From: Candidatus Ornithomonoglobus intestinigallinarum
GTDB lineage: Bacteria > Bacillota > Clostridia > UBA1381
NCBI GenBank assembly: GCA_018715365.1
Contig: DVLU01000003.1
Span: 1 to 41,419 of the forward strand
DNA: 41,419 nt
Direction: 5' to 3'
A model generated the notes under the pieces. That model was not told the DNA's origin, ran no database searches, and saw nothing but the letters and a program-made list of their open reading frames with translations. Position 1 is the stretch's first letter; every line of letters starts with the position of its first letter. Position numbers and translations under genes: made by a program. Below are positions 13,266 through 21,267 of this stretch, piece after piece.

Positions 13266-15674
13266 ATGAGTATAAGAATTGCGCTTGCGGGAAATCCGAA
13301 CAGCGGAAAAACAACGCTTTTTAACGCGCTCACCGGCTCCAATCAGTTTGTCGGAAACTGGCCGGGCGTTACTGTTGAAAAGAAGGAGGGAAAGCTCAAG
13401 AAGCACGGCGACGTTACAATAACGGACTTGCCGGGTATTTATTCGCTTTCGCCGTACACGCTTGAGGAGGTTGTTGCGAGAAATTATCTTATCGAGGAAC
13501 GCCCCGACGCGATATTGAACATCGTTGACGGCACAAACCTTGAACGTAATTTATATCTTACAACGCAGCTTACCGAGCTCGGGATACCGGTGGTTGTTGC
13601 GATAAACATGATGGACATTGTAAGGAAAAACGGCGATAAGATAAACATCTCCGAGCTTTCGAAGCGCTTGGGCTGCACGGTTGTTGAGATATCGGCGTTA
13701 AAGGGCACGGGTATTTCCGATGCCGCCGAAGCTGCGATAAAGGCGGCAAACGGCGCAAAAACAGTCCCGATGCACACGTTTACGGGCGTTGTTGAGCATG
13801 CAATAGCACATATTGAAGAAGCGGTGCTTCATGACCTGCCCGAGGAGCGGCAGAGATGGTACGCGATAAAAATATTTGAGCGCGACGAAAAGGTGATAGA
13901 ACGCCTGAATATTCCCGAGAGCACAATGGTACATATAGAAAAGGACATTGCGGCTGCCGAAAAAGAGCTTGACGACGATGCGGAAAGCATTATAACAAAC
14001 GACAGATACGTATATATAGGCGAGCTTATGAAAAGCTGCTGCAAAAAGCGCAGCGCGGGTAAGCTCACAACGTCCGATAAAATAGACAAGGTTGTAACAA
14101 ACAGGTTCCTTGCGCTGCCGATTTTTGCGGCCGTCATGTTTATAGTTTACTATGTTTCCGTAACCACGGTCGGCACGTGGGTAACAGACTGGACAAACGA
14201 CGGGCTGTTCGGAGACGGCTGGCATCTGTTCGGCATAGGCTCCGGGCAGTATGAGGAGGCAATAAGCGAATACGCCGCCGAAAACTTGTGGACGGATGAG
14301 CTTGTAAATACGGTGACGGCAGCGTCCGAAGCGGGCGTGACCGGCGCGGACGATATGCTTGCGGCAGTTGAGGACGGAGATTTCGGCGGTTTTGACGAAG
14401 CCTACGGTACATACGGCGACGCGCTTGCCGAAAGAGGCTTTGACATTTCGGAAATGGTTGACGCCGGCATGGAAAACGCCCCCGACACATCGGAGTTCGG
14501 CGTTTGGGTTCCGGGGATACCGGTAATTGTTGAGAGTGGGCTTGACGCAATAAACTGCGCGGAATGGCTCAGAGGTCTTATAGTTGACGGTATAGTTGGC
14601 GGCGTCGGCGCCGTTCTCGGCTTCGTTCCGCAGATGCTTGTGCTGTTTATATTCCTTGCGTTTTTGGAGGCGTGCGGATATATGGCGCGTATTGCGTTTG
14701 TCATGGACAGAATTTTCAGAAAGTTCGGGCTTTCGGGAAAATCGTTCATACCGATGCTCATAGGCACGGGCTGCGGCGTTCCGGGAGTTATGGCATCAAG
14801 GACTATAGAAAACGACCGCGACAGGAAAATGACGATAATGACAACGACGTTTATCCCGTGCGGAGCAAAGGTGCCGATTATCGCGCTTATAGCGTCGGCG
14901 CTGTTCGGCGGCGCGTGGTGGGTTGCGCCGAGTGCGTATTTTATAGGCGTGGCGGCAATAATCGTTTCCGGTATAATGCTTAAGAAAACGAAAATGTTTG
15001 CCGGCGATCCCGCCCCGTTTGTTATGGAGCTTCCGGCGTATCATATGCCGACGGTTTCAAACGTTTTAAGAAGCATGTGGGAGCGCGGCAGCTCGTTTAT
15101 AAAAAGAGCCGGAACGGTAATACTGCTTTCATCGATAATCATTTGGGCGGGCTCCTGCTTCGGAATGATAAACGGCTCATTCGGATTCAGCCCCGATATG
15201 GAGCTTGAAAACAGCGTGCTCGGAATTATCGGAGGAGCGATAAGCTGGATATTTGCGCCGCTCGGCTTCGGCAATATAAAAGCAACGGTTGCAACAATAA
15301 TGGGCCTTGTCGCAAAAGAAGAGGTCGTAGCCGTATTTGGAGTGCTCGACTTTGAGGGCATGACGCAGCTTTCGGCATATTCGTTTATGATATTCAATCT
15401 CCTGTGCGCACCGTGCTTTGCGGCGATAGGCGCGATAAAAAGGGAAATGAACAACGCAAAATGGACATGGTTTGCAATAGGCTATCAGTGCGTGTTTGCA
15501 TATGCCGTATCGCTCGTTGTTTACCAGTTCGGAAGCCTCTTTACGGGCAGCGGAAACGCGGCCGGCGTTATTGTTGCCGCAGCAATCGTTGTATTCCTGC
15601 TGTATATGCTGTTTAGGCCCTATAAAGAAGCAACGAGGTTTACCGGCAGCGTGAAAATTAAAAAAGCGGCGTAG
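13266..15674 (+). CDS. feoB: Ferrous iron transporter FeoB
   Basis: This 802-aa protein is the Fe(II) uptake permease. The N-terminal G domain has G1 GNPNSGKTT (9-17), G3 DLPG (54-57), G4 NMMD (114-117) and G5 SAL (143-145), followed by a GDI-like helical domain. The membrane part shows the two Gate motifs with conserved Cys: LIGTGCGVPGVM and the later FNLLCAPC. Between TM1 and TM2 lies an acidic soluble insert of about 90 residues (about 322-412), rich in Glu, Asp and Ala, which is outside the common core. The C-terminus ends in a basic tail. It is operon-linked to two FeoA genes and a Cys-rich membrane peptide. Confidence 0.96.
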   Translation: MSIRIALAGNPNSGKTTLFNALTGSNQFVGNWPGVTVEKKEGKLKKHGDVTITDLPGIYSLSPYTLEEVVARNYLIEERPDAILNIVDGTNLERNLYLTTQLTELGIPVVVAINMMDIVRKNGDKINISELSKRLGCTVVEISALKGTGISDAAEAAIKAANGAKTVPMHTFTGVVEHAIAHIEEAVLHDLPEERQRWYAIKIFERDEKVIERLNIPESTMVHIEKDIAAAEKELDDDAESIITNDRYVYIGELMKSCCKKRSAGKLTTSDKIDKVVTNRFLALPIFAAVMFIVYYVSVTTVGTWVTDWTNDGLFGDGWHLFGIGSGQYEEAISEYAAENLWTDELVNTVTAASEAGVTGADDMLAAVEDGDFGGFDEAYGTYGDALAERGFDISEMVDAGMENAPDTSEFGVWVPGIPVIVESGLDAINCAEWLRGLIVDGIVGGVGAVLGFVPQMLVLFIFLAFLEACGYMARIAFVMDRIFRKFGLSGKSFIPMLIGTGCGVPGVMASRTIENDRDRKMTIMTTTFIPCGAKVPIIALIASALFGGAWWVAPSAYFIGVAAIIVSGIMLKKTKMFAGDPAPFVMELPAYHMPTVSNVLRSMWERGSSFIKRAGTVILLSSIIIWAGSCFGMINGSFGFSPDMELENSVLGIIGGAISWIFAPLGFGNIKATVATIMGLVAKEEVVAVFGVLDFEGMTQLSAYSFMIFNLLCAPCFAAIGAIKREMNNAKWTWFAIGYQCVFAYAVSLVVYQFGSLFTGSGNAAGVIVAAAIVVFLLYMLFRPYKEATRFTGSVKIKKAA

Positions 15675-15719
15675 GAAAACGGCGGCAAAAGCAAGCCGCG
15701 ATAGGAAAGGGGAATTGAA

Positions 15720-15881
15720 ATGCTTGATTTTTTGACAGGCAATATTTCAACGATAATAGTTGCGCTTGCTGTTGCGGCGCTTGTCGCGGCGGTGATTGCA
15801 TACATGGTGAAAAAAAAGAAAAGCGGCAAGGGCGGCTGCTCCTGCGGCGGCGACTGCGGCAGCTGCGGCGGCTGCCGGTAA
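15720..15881 (+). CDS. FeoB-associated Cys-rich membrane protein (53 aa)
   Basis: This small ORF has one membrane helix (residues about 9-30, ISTIIVALAVAALVAAVIAY), a KKKK stop-transfer stretch, and a Cys/Gly-rich tail with CSCGGDCGSCGGC (40-52). That is the layout of the FeoB-associated Cys-rich family, which is found downstream of feoB in Clostridia and may pass or sense iron at the membrane. AGGAAAGGGGA precedes the ATG. A strong terminator follows the stop, so it closes the feo operon. Confidence 0.93.
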   Translation: MLDFLTGNISTIIVALAVAALVAAVIAYMVKKKKSGKGGCSCGGDCGSCGGCR

Positions 15882-15904
15882 CCGTTTTTCCGAAATCGAC
15901 AGAT

Positions 15905-15942
15905 AAAATTACCCGTCGGGCACAGCCCCGGCGGGTAATTTT
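15905..15942 (+). terminator. Terminator of the feo operon
   Basis: A 16-bp stem (AAAATTACCCGTCGGG, 15905-15920, pairing with 15927-15942, one G-T) with a 6-nt loop, then TTGTTT. Confidence 0.9.
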
Positions 15943-16015
15943 GTTTATGATGTTCCGCAGCCGAAACCGATCAGCCCTATGCGATTTCTTAATACGACAG
16001 GTTCCGGTATCACTC

Positions 16016-16044
16016 TTGACACAGAAGTAATTCTGTGTTATATT
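16016..16044 (+). promoter_or_regulatory. Promoter with an operator dyad in its spacer
   Basis: Perfect TTGACA (16016-16021), 17-nt spacer, TATATT (16039-16044). A perfect 8-bp inverted repeat ACACAGAA-n4-TTCTGTGT (16019-16038) overlaps the -35 and fills the spacer, ending one base before the -10. This is an ideal repressor or MerR-type site. It drives the GT2/GNAT/ATP-grasp/aminotransferase operon. Confidence 0.8.
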
Positions 16045-16088
16045 TATATAGGAAACAATTAACGCAGTTTTGTGAAAAGGACGTATAT

Positions 16089-17054
16089 ATGAGTGATGTG
16101 CATAAACCGCTTGTAAGTATTGTCTGCAACGCCTATAACCACGAAAAATATATAGGCGACGCGCTGAGCGGCTTCGTTATGCAGAAAACAAGCTTCCCCT
16201 ACGAGATACTCGTTCATGACGATGCTTCTGCGGATAATACTGCTTCGGTTATAAGGCGGTATGAAAAACAATATCCGGAGCTTATTAAGCCGATATACCA
16301 AACGGAAAACCAATATTCCAAGCGAGCCCGGTCGGTGAGCGAGCTCCAGTTTGCGCGCGCCCGGGGCAAATATATCGCTCTTTGCGAGGGCGACGACTAT
16401 TGGACCGACCCGCTTAAGCTTCAAAAGCAGGCCGACGCGCTCGAAAGTCATCCTGAGGTTGATATATGCGCCCACGCGGCTCTGAGCGTGAGGGCCGATA
16501 CAAAAAAGAAAATCGGGAAAGTTATGCCTGCGGCGGCAGATTGTATTCTTCCCGCGGAAAGCGTTATTGCCGGCGGCGGGAAGTACGTAGCAACAAGTTC
16601 GATAATGTTCAGGCGCACGATTAACGACAATATCCCGGATTTCAGAAAATATCTGTGGCTCGACTATACGCTCCAAATCCAAGGCGCGCTCCGCGGCGGT
16701 ATGATGTACCTCGGCGGCTGTATGTCCTGCTACAGGAAGGACGCGGAGGCGTCATGGTCTGTGCGCGTGTGCGCGGACAAACGGCTGCTTGCCGCTCATT
16801 ACGAGCAGATATGCGAAATGCTTAAAATCCTTGATAAAGATACGGGCGGGCAATATCACGGTGTAATATCAAAAACAATAAAACAAACTCGATTCAAGAT
16901 ACTTGAGATAAAAAAGGAATACAAAACGCTGTTTCAAAAGGAGTACAGAGACGTTTTTTCGTCGCTTGCGCCGTTTCATAAATTGAAAATACTTGTGAAA
17001 TATTCAAGGTGCGTCTTAAATAAAAAACACGGAGGCGGCGGATATGATAAGTAA
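16089..17054 (+). CDS. GT2-family glycosyltransferase
   Basis: This 321-aa GT-A fold enzyme transfers a sugar from a nucleotide donor. The N-terminus PLVSIVCNAYNHEKYIGDAL and EILVHDDASADNT give the nucleotide-binding part, and ALCEGDDYWTDPLKLQKQ carries the DxD-like metal site and acceptor region. No membrane segment is seen. A longer reading frame opens at a GTG (16035) inside the promoter; the AAAGGA ribosome site points to ATG 16089 (MSDVHKPLVS). It heads an operon with GNAT, ATP-grasp and aminotransferase genes and overlaps the next gene by 11 bp. The transferred sugar may be the amino sugar those genes make, which is inference. Confidence 0.9.
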   Translation: MSDVHKPLVSIVCNAYNHEKYIGDALSGFVMQKTSFPYEILVHDDASADNTASVIRRYEKQYPELIKPIYQTENQYSKRARSVSELQFARARGKYIALCEGDDYWTDPLKLQKQADALESHPEVDICAHAALSVRADTKKKIGKVMPAAADCILPAESVIAGGGKYVATSSIMFRRTINDNIPDFRKYLWLDYTLQIQGALRGGMMYLGGCMSCYRKDAEASWSVRVCADKRLLAAHYEQICEMLKILDKDTGGQYHGVISKTIKQTRFKILEIKKEYKTLFQKEYRDVFSSLAPFHKLKILVKYSRCVLNKKHGGGGYDK

Positions 17055-17475
17055 ATCGGAGCTTGAGGAATTTTTTGCGGCCGTTGACGGAGATTTCCCC
17101 GTCAGGCTGAGCGAACGCGTAAATATCGGCGAATGGTGCGAAAAGCTGCTTTCGAACGGCACAGTGTGCGCCGAAGCAATTGACGGCGAGCTTGCTGCCG
17201 TTGTTGCCGGATACGCAAACAATCATGAAGAAAAAACCGGGTACATAGCCGTTGCCGCGGTAAAACGGAATTTCAGACGACGCGGTCTCGGTGCGGCAGC
17301 GGTGAGCAAATTTATAAAAAAAGCCGGAGACGCCGGCATGGAAACAGTATATTTGTATGTGCATAAGAGCAACGGCGCCGCAATACGTATGTACAAGGGC
17401 ATAGGCTTTAAAGAGGTTGAATCGGACAGGACGGATTCGCTGCGCCTGAGCGTACGGTGCGGCGATATTTTGTGA
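17044..17475 (+). CDS. GNAT-family N-acetyltransferase
   Basis: This 143-aa protein has the acetyl-CoA binding motif A: VAAVKRNFRRRGLGAAAVSKF (R-R-x-x-G-x-G/A). It is followed by motif B, VYLYVHKSNGAAIRMYKGIGFKEVE. This is the standard single-domain GNAT layout. It likely acetylates an amine. In this operon the most economical substrate is the amino sugar made by the DegT-type aminotransferase encoded two genes later, although an amino acid or peptide is possible. GGAGG precedes the ATG. Confidence 0.88.
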   Translation: MISKSELEEFFAAVDGDFPVRLSERVNIGEWCEKLLSNGTVCAEAIDGELAAVVAGYANNHEEKTGYIAVAAVKRNFRRRGLGAAAVSKFIKKAGDAGMETVYLYVHKSNGAAIRMYKGIGFKEVESDRTDSLRLSVRCGDIL

Positions 17476-17494
17476 AATCGATAAGGGGACGGGA

Positions 17495-18520
17495 ATGAAT
17501 ATTTTATTGACGTCGGTCGGGCGGCGAAGCTATCTCGCGGAATATTTTAAAGCTGCGCTCGGCAGCGGCGGAGAAGTCCATGTATCAAACAGCACGGACG
17601 TTTCGCCGGCGTTTATGTTTGCCGACAGGTGCGTCGTTACGCCACTTATATACGATAAAGAATATATCCCGTTTTTGCTGAATTATTGCAGGGAAAATAA
17701 GATCGACGGCGTAATACCGCTGTTTGATATAAATGTGCCGGTGCTTTCGCGCCATAAGGAGAGCTTCGAAAAAAACGGCACAAGGGTTATAGCGGCCGAC
17801 GCGGAAACGGCTGCCGTATGCAATGACAAATACCGTGCGTACAAATGGCTGAAGGAACGCGGCTTTGACGTTCCAAAAACATATTTGTCCGCCGAGGAGT
17901 TTAACGAAGATATAAAAAACAAAGCGGTTTCATATCCGGCAATCGTAAAGCCGCGGTGGGGTATGGGCTCTTTGGGTGTGTACAGAGCCGACAATGAGGA
18001 GGAACTCAAGGTTTTTCACAATAAGGCGCTGTCGCAGATAAAAGAAACATATTTAAAATACGAATCGGCGGCCGATATTTCATCAGCCGTGATCATTCAG
18101 GAAATGCTTACGGGCAGGGAATACGGGCTTGATATAATAAACGATCTTAACGGCAGACATATAAATACAGTCGTAAAGGAAAAGCGCGCCATGCGTTCCG
18201 GCGAAACGGACTGCGCGGTTACGGTAAACAATATTGAACTGAAAAAACTCGGAGCAAGGCTTGCCGCACAAACAAAGCACTGCGCCGATATGGACGCCGA
18301 CGTATTTGAATCGGAAGGCAGGTATTATATACTTGATATGAACGCGCGCTTCGGCGGCGGCTATCCGTTCAGCCATGCGGCCGGCAAAGATCTGCCGAAA
18401 GCGATAGTGAGCTGGCTCGGCGGCGGAGACGGCGCAGCATTTGTGCGCGGAGAGAGATTTAGCGTTTTGTCGCATAAGGATATACGAATCGTGCGGCTGA
18501 GCAAAGGGGCGGACAAATGA
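17495..18520 (+). CDS. ATP-grasp ligase, carbamoyl-phosphate-synthase-like
   Basis: This 341-aa protein has a Rossmann-like pre-ATP-grasp domain (MNILLTSVGRRSYLAEYF) and a central ATP-grasp domain. Visible ATP-grasp elements are YPAIVKPRWGMGSLGVY (nucleotide-binding Lys and Gly-rich loop), VIIQEMLTGREYGLDII, and the metal-binding end YILDMNARFGGGYPFSHAAG with Asp and Asn. Such enzymes join a carboxylate to an amine through an acyl-phosphate. The gene overlaps the aminotransferase by ATGA. This suggests it attaches an amino acid or other acid to the amino group that the aminotransferase installs. The substrate is not known from sequence. Confidence 0.85.
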   Translation: MNILLTSVGRRSYLAEYFKAALGSGGEVHVSNSTDVSPAFMFADRCVVTPLIYDKEYIPFLLNYCRENKIDGVIPLFDINVPVLSRHKESFEKNGTRVIAADAETAAVCNDKYRAYKWLKERGFDVPKTYLSAEEFNEDIKNKAVSYPAIVKPRWGMGSLGVYRADNEEELKVFHNKALSQIKETYLKYESAADISSAVIIQEMLTGREYGLDIINDLNGRHINTVVKEKRAMRSGETDCAVTVNNIELKKLGARLAAQTKHCADMDADVFESEGRYYILDMNARFGGGYPFSHAAGKDLPKAIVSWLGGGDGAAFVRGERFSVLSHKDIRIVRLSKGADK

Positions 18521-19623
18521 GCGGGATAAACGTAACGCGTTCCTCAATGCCGCCGTTCGAGGAATACGCAGAGGAAATAAAGGATTTATGGGACACGCAT
18601 TGGCTCACCAATATGGGAAAAAAGCATAACAGGCTTCGGGAGGAGCTGTGTAAATATCTGTCGGTTAAAAACGTTTCGCTTTTTGCGAACGGTCATCTTG
18701 CGCTTGAAGCGGCGATTGCCTCAATGAAGCTTACCGGTGAAGTTATAACGACGCCGTTTACGTTTGCGTCAACGGCGCAGGCGATAGTAAGAAACGGACT
18801 TACGCCGGTATTCTGCGATATAAACGATGAGGATTACACAATAGACGTGTCAAAGGCGGAGAAGCTGATAAGCGGCAGGACGTCTGCCATAATACCTGTT
18901 CACGTTTACGGCAGCGTATGCGATGTGGACGGGCTTGAAAAGCTTGCAAAAAAGTATAATCTGAAGCTCATATACGATGCGGCGCATGCCTTCGGAGTAA
19001 GGATAGGCGGCAGCGGTATAGGCGCGTTCGGCGATGCGTCGATGTTTTCGTTCCATGCAACAAAGGTGTTCAACACAATAGAGGGAGGCTGCGTTGCGTA
19101 TTCCGATAATTCTCTTACGGACAGGCTGCATATGATAAAAAATTTCGGCATGGACAAAAACGGACATTATCCCGAAATTGGCGGAAACGCGAAAATGAAC
19201 GAGTTTCAGGCTGCTATGGGTATCTGCAATTTGAGGCACATTGACGATGAAATAGAAAAACGAAGGCGCGTGGCAGCAAGATACACGGAGCGCCTTTCCG
19301 GCGTAAACGGTATAAAAATATGGCGTGAGCAGAGCGGAGTGACGCATAATTACGCGTATTTTCCCGTGGTATTCGATAAAGCAGAATTCGGGAAATCGAG
19401 AGATGAAGCGGCGGCCGCGCTTGCGGAGCATAATATTTTTGCGAGGAAGTATTTCTTCCCGCCGGTAAACGAGCTCGAATGTTACGGGGGAAGGTTTGAA
19501 GCTCAAAAAACGCCGATTGCAAAACGCATATCGGAAAGCGTGCTTGCCCTGCCGATTTATGCCGGCCTTTCGATTGACGATGCGGACATGATTTGCGATA
19601 TTTTGCTGGGACAGCTGTTATAA
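18517..19623 (+). CDS. DegT/DnrJ/EryC1/StrS-family sugar aminotransferase
   Basis: This 368-aa PLP enzyme transfers an amino group, usually from glutamate, to a keto sugar nucleotide. The family signature is clear: TTPFTFASTAQAIVRNG, then IPVHVYGSVCDVDGL, LIYDAAHAFGV (the Asp that contacts PLP) and SFHATKVFNTIEGG (Lys that binds PLP). The C-terminal SESVLALPIYAGLS matches the family's substrate region. The nearby rmlA and rmlB make dTDP-4-keto-6-deoxyglucose, a common substrate of this family (VioA/FdtB-like), but UDP-sugars cannot be excluded. It is the last gene of the operon. Confidence 0.92.
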   Translation: MSGINVTRSSMPPFEEYAEEIKDLWDTHWLTNMGKKHNRLREELCKYLSVKNVSLFANGHLALEAAIASMKLTGEVITTPFTFASTAQAIVRNGLTPVFCDINDEDYTIDVSKAEKLISGRTSAIIPVHVYGSVCDVDGLEKLAKKYNLKLIYDAAHAFGVRIGGSGIGAFGDASMFSFHATKVFNTIEGGCVAYSDNSLTDRLHMIKNFGMDKNGHYPEIGGNAKMNEFQAAMGICNLRHIDDEIEKRRRVAARYTERLSGVNGIKIWREQSGVTHNYAYFPVVFDKAEFGKSRDEAAAALAEHNIFARKYFFPPVNELECYGGRFEAQKTPIAKRISESVLALPIYAGLSIDDADMICDILLGQLL

Positions 19624-19633
19624 AAAGCTTGCG

Positions 19634-20011
19634 CTATATCACATGGTCTTTTATCCAATGCAGAATACTGTTTGTATCCGCATTGCCCGATGCAGCCGAC
19701 ATTATTAAATTTATAAGCTCGTCCTGAGAGTAACGCAGTTTTACATCATTCAGGGAGAGGAAAACAAGCATGGCATGAGCGCCGATGCGCTTGTTGCCGT
19801 CGCTGAAGGGATGGTTTTTTACCAATCCGAAGCAGAGCCGTGCTGCTTTTTCAAACAATGTGGGATACAAGTCTGTGCCCGCATACGTCATAAACGGCGC
19901 ATTTATCGCCGAATCGAGCAGCTCGCCGCTTATGATTTCCGGTGAGCCGCCGAAACGGTCTATAAGCTGATTATGCAGAAAAAGTATTTACTCGCGTGTT
20001 AAATATTTCAT
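19634..20011 (-). pseudogene. doc: Doc/Fic-type toxin gene with in-frame stop at codon 8
   Basis: The full frame from ATG 20011 to 19634 gives 125 residues, the normal Doc length. It reads MKYLTRE, then TAA (complement of 19988-19990), then ILFLHNQLIDRFGGSPEI in the same frame. The rest is intact: HPFSDGNKRIGAHAML is the Fic/Doc motif (Doc proteins phosphorylate EF-Tu). The expected residue at codon 8 is probably Glu (GAA), so one base change explains the stop. Start and antitoxin stop overlap as ATGA. A residual 85-aa product from the internal ATG at 19891 would lack the first 40 residues. Either the toxin is dead or the stop is a sequencing or assembly error. Confidence 0.85.
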
Positions 20012-20250
20012 TTTGCAAGCTCCTCATAAGCAGCGGCGTTTTGCGAAATGAGCTTTTCGGACATGACAAAAACGTCTGAATCTGTGGCCGCGGCCATATT
20101 GCCTGCTTGGTTAAAGTCAAGCACAAGATAACGCGGGGAATTGTTTTTTAGTATGACGGCAGAGCCGTATTTGTCAACAAGCCGTGTTATTTTTGAAAAA
20201 TTCCGGTTGGCTTCGGAAATGGAAACCATAGTATTTGTATCAACTTTCAT
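20008..20250 (-). CDS. phd: Phd/YefM-type antitoxin
   Basis: This 80-aa protein has the Phd N-terminal DNA-binding fold: VSISEANRNFSKITRLVDKYGSAVILKNNSPRYLVL. A variable C-terminal tail would bind and inactivate Doc. The gene overlaps doc by 4 bp (ATGA). AAGGAGG precedes the ATG. A promoter with an AT-rich dyad over its -10 lies just upstream, fitting autorepression. The antitoxin looks intact although the toxin is not. Confidence 0.88.
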   Translation of the reverse strand: MKVDTNTMVSISEANRNFSKITRLVDKYGSAVILKNNSPRYLVLDFNQAGNMAAATDSDVFVMSEKLISQNAAAYEELAK

Positions 20251-20279
20251 ATGAATACCTCCTTGTATTGTTTATATAA

Positions 20280-20310
20280 ATATTATATCATAATATACGG
20301 ACAAAATCAA
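20280..20310 (-). promoter_or_regulatory. phd promoter with autoregulatory dyad
   Basis: On the minus strand: TTGATT (complement of 20305-20310), 17-nt spacer, TATAAT (complement of 20282-20287). A perfect dyad ATATTAT-n3-ATAATAT (20280-20296) covers the -10. Confidence 0.75.
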
Positions 20311-20339
20311 CCTAAAATTTAACCGTGAAAGGGGAAAGC

Positions 20340-21212
20340 ATGAAAGGCATAATTTTAGCGGGCGGGCGCGGAACGCGCCTTTATCCGATGACAAAGGTCA
20401 TATCAAAACAGCTGCTGCCCGTTTACGACAAGCCGATGATATATTATCCGCTGTCAACGCTTATGCTTGCGGGAATACGTGATATTCTTGTAATTTCAAC
20501 GCCGTCCGACATCCGGATGTATGAGGAGCTGCTCGGCGACGGCTCGCGCATCGGCATTTCGCTGACGTATGCGGTTCAGCCCGAGCCGAAGGGGCTTGCG
20601 CAGGCGTTTATTATAGGCGAAAAATTTATCGGCGGCGACAGCGTCTGCCTGATACTCGGCGACAATATTTTTTACGGGCCGAGCCTTACGCGGCTTTTGT
20701 GCCGGGCGCGGAAAATGCTTGACGGCGCGGTCATATTCGGTTATTATGTACGTGACCCGAAAGCGTTCGGAGTGGTGGAGTTTGACGAAAACAGGGATGT
20801 CATATCGATAGAGGAGAAGCCGGAGCGTCCGAAATCAAGTTATGCCGTGCCGGGGCTGTATTTCTATAATAATGATGTTGTTGAAATATCAAAAAGCATA
20901 GAGCCTTCGGCGCGCGGAGAGCTTGAAATAACGTCGGTAAACAACGAATATCTCCGCCGCGGAAGCCTGAAGGTACAGCTTATGCAGCGCGGCATGGCGT
21001 GGCTCGATACGGGAACGCCGGCAGGTATGATAAAAGCCGCCGGCTTTGTGCAGACGGTGCAGGAGATGCAGGGGATATATGTGTCGTGCCTTGAAGAAAT
21101 AGCCTGGCGGCGCGGATTTATCGATACGGCGCAGCTGTTAAAGCTCGGTGAGGAATTGTGCATGACGGATTACGGAAGGTATCTTTTATCGCTTGCAAAG
21201 CAAAAGCGGTGA
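20340..21212 (+). CDS. rmlA: Glucose-1-phosphate thymidylyltransferase
   Basis: This 290-aa enzyme makes dTDP-glucose from dTTP and glucose-1-phosphate. The nucleotidyltransferase loop [21 protein letters not shown] is at the N-terminus, followed by [35 protein letters not shown] and [19 protein letters not shown], all typical of RmlA. The frame opens at a GTG (20325), but AAAGGGGAAAGC sits just before ATG 20340 (MKGIILAGG), which is the start chosen. rmlB follows 55 bp later on the same strand. Confidence 0.96.
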   Translation: MKGIILAGGRGTRLYPMTKVISKQLLPVYDKPMIYYPLSTLMLAGIRDILVISTPSDIRMYEELLGDGSRIGISLTYAVQPEPKGLAQAFIIGEKFIGGDSVCLILGDNIFYGPSLTRLLCRARKMLDGAVIFGYYVRDPKAFGVVEFDENRDVISIEEKPERPKSSYAVPGLYFYNNDVVEISKSIEPSARGELEITSVNNEYLRRGSLKVQLMQRGMAWLDTGTPAGMIKAAGFVQTVQEMQGIYVSCLEEIAWRRGFIDTAQLLKLGEELCMTDYGRYLLSLAKQKR

Positions 21213-21267
21213 AACGTGTTTTTTGTTACGACTATAATGCCGGCAAGCGGCGGAACGGAGGCTGGAA

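Noticed and set aside
16035-16088. Longer GTG start for the GT2 gene
   Set aside because: The codon lies inside the promoter spacer; ATG 16089 has a proper ribosome site and matches the usual family start.
19988-19990. Recoding (selenocysteine or other) of the doc stop codon
   Set aside because: The codon is TAA, not TGA, and Doc proteins have no need of Sec at this place; a nonsense change is simpler.
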